Source: Desulfobacteraceae bacterium
GTDB lineage: Bacteria > Desulfobacterota > Desulfobacteria > Desulfobacterales > Desulfobacteraceae
DNA length: 64,000 nt
Assembly: GCA_016744295.1 (NCBI GenBank)
Contig: JADGEQ010000006.1
Span: 1 to 64,000 of the forward strand
Reading direction: 5' to 3'
Shown piece after piece: positions 61,123-64,000 of the stretch (its first letter is position 1; each line of letters opens with the position of its first letter). Both the position numbers and the translations under genes were made by a program. The notes below the pieces were generated by a model. The model did no database searches. It saw only the letters and a list, made by a program, of their open reading frames with translations, and was not told where the DNA came from.

Positions 61123-61199
61123 CCCTATCCTTATATATAAGGATTCAAGAGTTTGATAAAGAATTATTAACATTGAAACGGAGATAGAAAGGACTTATT

Positions 61200-61364
61200 A
61201 TGAGTAAAGAAAATGGTTCTAAATCGGGCAATAAAGGAAGCAGACAAGATAGTTCAAATGAGTCTTTTAATAAGTCAATTAACCGGCAGAAGCCCACAAG
61301 ACAACAGGTCAGACCAAACGATCCAGATCCGCCCAGGCCAAATAAAAATAAGGGGGACAAATGA
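61200..61364 (+). CDS. 54-aa disordered hydrophilic protein
   Basis: ATG at 61200 with AAAGGA nine bases upstream. The product is polar and low-complexity (MSKENGSKSGNKGSRQDSSN; RPNDPDPPRPNKNKGD), expected to be unfolded. Its TGA overlaps the ATG of the next gene (ATGA), so the two are translationally coupled. No family known. Confidence 0.6.
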   Translation: MSKENGSKSGNKGSRQDSSNESFNKSINRQKPTRQQVRPNDPDPPRPNKNKGDK

Positions 61365-61888
61365 ATGAGGAAGAGTTAAAAACATATGAAGATAAGAAAT
61401 GGGGTCTTAGTATTAGAATTGATCAATCCATAAGATATCATAACCATAGAAAGCGTTTCTTTGTAAGTATCCATAACTGGATAACATTTTTAGTAGCATT
61501 GACTGGTACAGCAACCTTTGTAGCTGTTATAGGGCCGTTAGGGCAAAAAGCACCATTGATCTTCGCTTTTTTGGTCACTGTTTGTTCATTGGCAGACCTT
61601 ATTATCAGATCTCCAGAAAAGATACGGTTATATGATGAATTATCACGTAAGTTTATAGCGTTGGAAAAAAAGCTATTAATGTTAAAGGAACCAGATCCAG
61701 ATCTTTTACTCCAAATTCAAGCTGACATTCTTGACATTGAAGCCGACGAGCCTCCACCACTAAGAATTTTAAACGCAGTTTGTCGGAATGAAACACTCCA
61801 AGCCAAGGGGTGTGAGAAAGATAAAATTGTAGGACGATGGCAGCACCGCTTTAAAAATTTTTGTGATTTGAATCCTGACAGTGTTTGA
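61361..61888 (+). CDS. Two-TM SLATT-like membrane protein
   Basis: A 175-aa protein: amphipathic helix (WGLSIRIDQSIRYHNHRKRF), two membrane helices (about 40-59 WITFLVALTGTATFVAVIGP; 63-82 with APLIFAFLVTVCSLADLII), then a long charged helical region (LSRKFIALEKKLLMLKEPDP, DIEADEPPPLRILNAVCRNE). The layout resembles SLATT-domain proteins, proposed pore-formers in defence or conflict systems. GGGGG precedes the ATG. It is the last gene before the phage left terminus, transcribed outwards. Confidence 0.65.
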   Translation: MNEEELKTYEDKKWGLSIRIDQSIRYHNHRKRFFVSIHNWITFLVALTGTATFVAVIGPLGQKAPLIFAFLVTVCSLADLIIRSPEKIRLYDELSRKFIALEKKLLMLKEPDPDLLLQIQADILDIEADEPPPLRILNAVCRNETLQAKGCEKDKIVGRWQHRFKNFCDLNPDSV

Positions 61889-62056
61889 TAAAAAAAGATA
61901 AAAATACTTCCAACTTCATTTTTTTTACCAAGCCAGTAAAACAAAGGAAAGCCCTGAAATAAAGACTTCATGAAAAACTACCTAAATCAGGGGTTAAAAA
62001 TGGAACTTGGAAGAAATAAAGCGTCAAAATGAACACAACTGATTGTTTCAACAACA
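61889..62056. other. Prophage left end, non-coding
   Basis: A 168-bp stretch ending in ...CAACAACA at 62056. The outermost 23 bases form the left terminal repeat. No gene seen; transposase sites expected. Confidence 0.7.
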
Positions 62057-62061
62057 AAATG
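62057..62061. repeat. Target-site duplication AAATG, phage left side
   Basis: Same five bases as 26868-26872, abutting the left terminus (ends ACA). Confidence 0.85.
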
Positions 62062-62100
62062 AAATTTATAAAACTCTTATATAAACTGCCAAACTGCCTT

Positions 62101-62320
62101 AGATCAGGGATTTCTCCTGAGATTGCCACACACCACACCCCAGGGAGGTAGCTCCAACCGAAAGGCCCATCGTTCGTGGCCGTTCCCACGAGATCTCGGA
62201 TAAAACCGCCTAATCCCGGCTTAAAGCAAATCCCTGCGATTCAGTGCCTAATAACAGTAGCAGCAATTTTCTGGAATAATACAGGTTCATATGAACCCAC
62301 CGTGAATTGCTGCTGGATTT
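62101..62320. other. Structured non-coding stretch in front of acyl-CoA synthetase
   Basis: Several nested stems are visible on the plus strand: GGGATTT (62107-62113) with AAATCCC (62228-62234); TCCTGAGAT (62115-62123) with ATCTCGGA (62193-62200); GGAG-GTAG-CTCC (62144-62155); CC-GAAA-GG (62158-62165); TCGTGG-CCGTTC-CCACGA (62174-62191). Further on CAGCAATT (62261-62268) pairs with AATTGCTG (62305-62312), enclosing the perfect palindrome GGTTCATATGAACC (62284-62297). I could not match it to a known riboswitch, 6S RNA or IS end. It could be a leader RNA of the synthetase or a separate small RNA. Confidence 0.5.
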
Positions 62321-62426
62321 CATGCTATCTGTTTAAAATTATGATATGGTTGATGAAATTTTATAAGCATGACCTATTTAACGCTAAAATTGCTTATACA
62401 AAAAGATAATTAAAACGGAGGAATCA

Positions 62427-64000
62427 GTGGACCTTCCCATCGATTTTAACAGTATTACCGATACCTTTGCCAGGGCCAGCCAGGAGGACCGGGATTTTTT
62501 ATACGAATACGAGGTGTATTCCCTTTTGGCCCGGTCCGGAGCGGAAACACCACCCAAGAGCAGTTTTATCCCCAAGGGGGCAAGGTCTTCCGATGAAGAA
62601 CTGATGGCCCTGCCCGGGGAGAAGACAGTATTGAAAATTATATCCCCCACCATTATTCACAAGACCGAGGTGGGAGGGGTGCGCATTGTCACAAAAGAGC
62701 CCAACCAGATCCGGTCTGCTGTCCGACGGATGTTATATGAAGTTCCGGAAAAATATAGCCGCTGGATTCAGCAGCATCCGGACGGGATACCTGCACATTA
62801 TAAGGGCTTGACCGGGGATGCCCTTGCCGCTGCGGTGGGCCGGGATGTAAAGGGGGTTCTCCAGGTTCAGTTCATGCCGCCTGATTCAGATACATTTGGT
62901 AATGAGCTCATTGTGGGGCTTCGTCATACAAGGGAATTTGGCAGCATCTTAAGTGCCGGTCTCGGGGGAACCGATACGGAACTCTATGCCAAGCGGTTCA
63001 GGAAAGGCCAGGCCATTGTGGCAGCCTCAACAGCCATGAATGACGGCCAGTCTTTTTTTCAGCTGTTTAAGCAGACCATTTCCTATCGAAAGCTGGCAGG
63101 ACTGACCCGGGGCCAGCGTCGTATTGTCACCGATGAGCAGCTTATTGAATGTTTTGAGTCCTTTATCAGAATCGGTAATTTTTACTCCCAGATTAACCCT
63201 GATGCCCCCTTTGTCATTGAAGAACTGGAAATCAATCCCTTTGCCTTTACCGATTATCTCATGGTGCCCTTGGACGGTATGTGCCGCTTCGGCCATGCAG
63301 AAAAACTGGCCCCCAAAAGGCCCGTGGCAAAGATTGACAAATTGCTCCACCCCAAAAAAATCGGAATTATCGGGGTTTCAGCCACAAGGAAAAATTTTGG
63401 GCGGATCATCCTGGAAAATATTTTGGCCGAAGGCTATGCCAAAAAAGATATTGTCGTCTTTAAAGAGGGAGTGGATCAAATAGACGGGATGGACGGGGTG
63501 AAATGTCTGCCGGGGCTGGGGGCGGTCACCGAAAAACTGGATCTGTTTATCGTGGCTGTGGGAGCAGCCCAGGTGCCGGATCTGGTGGAGGAGGTGATCC
63601 GTCTGGATGCAGCCAACAGCGTCATGCTCATCCCCGGCGGTATGGGGGAGACCGAGGACAGCAAGGCCAGGGCCGATCAGGTCATGGGGCAGATCAATGC
63701 GGCCCATGGTCTAACAATAACAGATTCAACAGCAACAGATTCAACAGCAACTGACCCCACAGCAACTGACCCCACAGTAACTGGCCCCACAGAAAGGGGC
63801 ATTGCTGATGCTTCAAAGGGGGGGGGGCCGGTTTTTCTCGGGGCCAATTGCATGGGGGTGATATCAAAACCGGGGCGGTATGACACCTGGTTTATCCCGG
63901 AAGAAAAGCTTCCCAAGGTGCGTTCCCACAAGGCCAACAGAGCGGCTCTGGTCAGTCAGAGTGGGGCCTTTATGCTCCACAGAAGTCACCAGTGTCCTGA
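62427..64000 (+). CDS. NDP-forming acyl-CoA synthetase, partial (runs off window)
   Basis: GTG at 62427 with GGAGG six bases upstream opens a frame of 524 codons to the window edge. The N-terminal part (about 1-290) is the ATP-grasp (beta) domain of acetate-CoA ligase (ADP-forming)-type enzymes: KSSFIPKGARSSDEELM, LKIISPTIIHKTEVGGVRIV, VIEELEINPFAFTD. A CoA-binding domain follows (HPKKIGIIGVSATRKNFGRI, then FLGANCMGVISKPG). These enzymes convert acyl-CoA to acid with ATP or GTP formation, or the reverse. Five 15-bp repeats encode (TDSTA/TDPTA) in the loop before GANCMG. Confidence 0.88.
   Translation, partial: MDLPIDFNSITDTFARASQEDRDFLYEYEVYSLLARSGAETPPKSSFIPKGARSSDEELMALPGEKTVLKIISPTIIHKTEVGGVRIVTKEPNQIRSAVRRMLYEVPEKYSRWIQQHPDGIPAHYKGLTGDALAAAVGRDVKGVLQVQFMPPDSDTFGNELIVGLRHTREFGSILSAGLGGTDTELYAKRFRKGQAIVAASTAMNDGQSFFQLFKQTISYRKLAGLTRGQRRIVTDEQLIECFESFIRIGNFYSQINPDAPFVIEELEINPFAFTDYLMVPLDGMCRFGHAEKLAPKRPVAKIDKLLHPKKIGIIGVSATRKNFGRIILENILAEGYAKKDIVVFKEGVDQIDGMDGVKCLPGLGAVTEKLDLFIVAVGAAQVPDLVEEVIRLDAANSVMLIPGGMGETEDSKARADQVMGQINAAHGLTITDSTATDSTATDPTATDPTVTGPTERGIADASKGGGPVFLGANCMGVISKPGRYDTWFIPEEKLPKVRSHKANRAALVSQSGAFMLHRSHQCP
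63721..63795. repeat. 15-bp tandem repeat inside acyl-CoA synthetase
   Basis: Five exact-length units (63721, 63736, 63751, 63766, 63781): the first two are CAGATTCAACAGCAA, the rest CTGACCCCACAGCAA-like. They keep frame and add TDSTA/TDPTA pentapeptides. Confidence 0.92.

Larger units (their letters stand above)
26873..62056 (-). mobile_element. Complete Mu-like transposable prophage with P2-type tail
   Basis: A 35,184-bp prophage. The right terminus on the plus strand starts TGTCTGGAAACACAGTTGT (26873) and the left terminus, read inwards on the minus strand from 62056, starts TGTTGTTGAAACAATCAG and continues TTGT. Both begin TGT and share GAAACA and CAGTTGT blocks in the same order with a 2-base gap. 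AAATG flanks both sides. All replication, lysis, head and tail genes needed for a Mu-type life cycle are present and intact in frame, apart from a doubtful repressor. Length is close to Mu (37 kb). Host junctions lie in the intergenic region between the kinase and the acyl-CoA synthetase. Confidence 0.9.

Noticed and set aside
26873..62056. Integrase- or tRNA-type attachment site for the prophage
   Set aside because: No integrase gene or tRNA is present; MuA/MuB and a 5-bp duplication indicate transposition instead.
62101..62205. 6S RNA-like pattern (TTTCTCCTGAGAT ... ATCTCGGA)
   Set aside because: The closing stem resembles that of 6S RNA, but the element is too short (about 100 nt) and lacks the long central bulge; kept only as an unclassified structured region.
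1..64000. CRISPR arrays, rRNA, tRNA, insertion sequences
   Set aside because: None seen. The short repeats found are direct tandem arrays without spacers, and no IS transposase other than the phage A gene is present.

Overview
The window is bacterial chromosome with a complete Mu-like transposable prophage inserted in it. Gene content suggests a Gram-negative anaerobe of the Desulfobacterota (Desulfobacteraceae-like). The evidence is a DUF3786 protein, a C_GCAxxG_C_C redox protein, an NDP-forming acyl-CoA synthetase, an ApbE flavin transferase, an old-yellow-enzyme reductase, several GntR/TetR-controlled catabolic units and a very large multi-sensor hybrid kinase. This assignment is inferred from families; no rRNA or tRNA is present to confirm it.

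Host left part (1-26872). A TetR-controlled unit (TetR, acyl-CoA ligase, C_GCAxxG_C_C protein, TesB-type thioesterase) has two matching inverted-repeat operators. A GntR-controlled unit (4.7-11 kb) carries a saccharopine-dehydrogenase-like enzyme, a complete polar amino acid ABC importer (binding protein, two permeases, ATPase) and a D-cysteine desulfhydrase/ACC-deaminase-like PLP enzyme. A creatininase-family hydrolase is encoded convergently. Three copies of an ATGTRYACAT palindrome mark the likely GntR regulon. Next come a secreted thermonuclease-like protein, ApbE, a two-domain CDP-alcohol phosphatidyltransferase fusion, a TetR/OYE/quinone-reductase-like unit, a polytopic membrane protein, a Cys-rich protein, a histone-deacetylase-like hydrolase, a tandem universal stress protein, the stub of a response regulator and a 1389-aa hybrid histidine kinase.

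Prophage (26873-62056, 35,184 bp). The ends were read directly: both outer termini begin TGT, share GAAACA and CAGTTGT blocks in inverted orientation, and are flanked by the 5-bp direct repeat AAATG. Phage left is at the high-coordinate side. On the minus strand, from high to low coordinates, lie Ner-like protein, early proteins, transposase A (DDE), ATPase B, wHTH protein, GemA, DUF3164, Mor activator, lysis genes, gp25/26/27-like genes, terminase, portal, gpF, protease I with nested scaffold, major head T, gp35/36, gpG, gp37. A P2-type contractile tail follows (V, W, J, I, fibre, sheath FI, tube FII, E/E' frameshift pair, tape measure, U, X, D). A Dam-type methylase sits where Mu has mom, and a last AT-rich gene of unknown function follows. 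The head and transposition modules are Mu-like and the tail is P2-like. The plus-strand genes (repressor and those behind it, to a two-TM SLATT-like protein) are transcribed towards the phage left end, so they are candidates for expression in the lysogen.

Host right part (62062-64000). A structured non-coding stretch precedes a GTG-started NDP-forming acyl-CoA synthetase that runs off the window end and contains five 15-bp tandem repeats in frame.

Recurring themes are short tandem repeats of 15-18 bp at or inside genes (three loci), palindromic operators, and small overlapping genes easily missed by automated calling.
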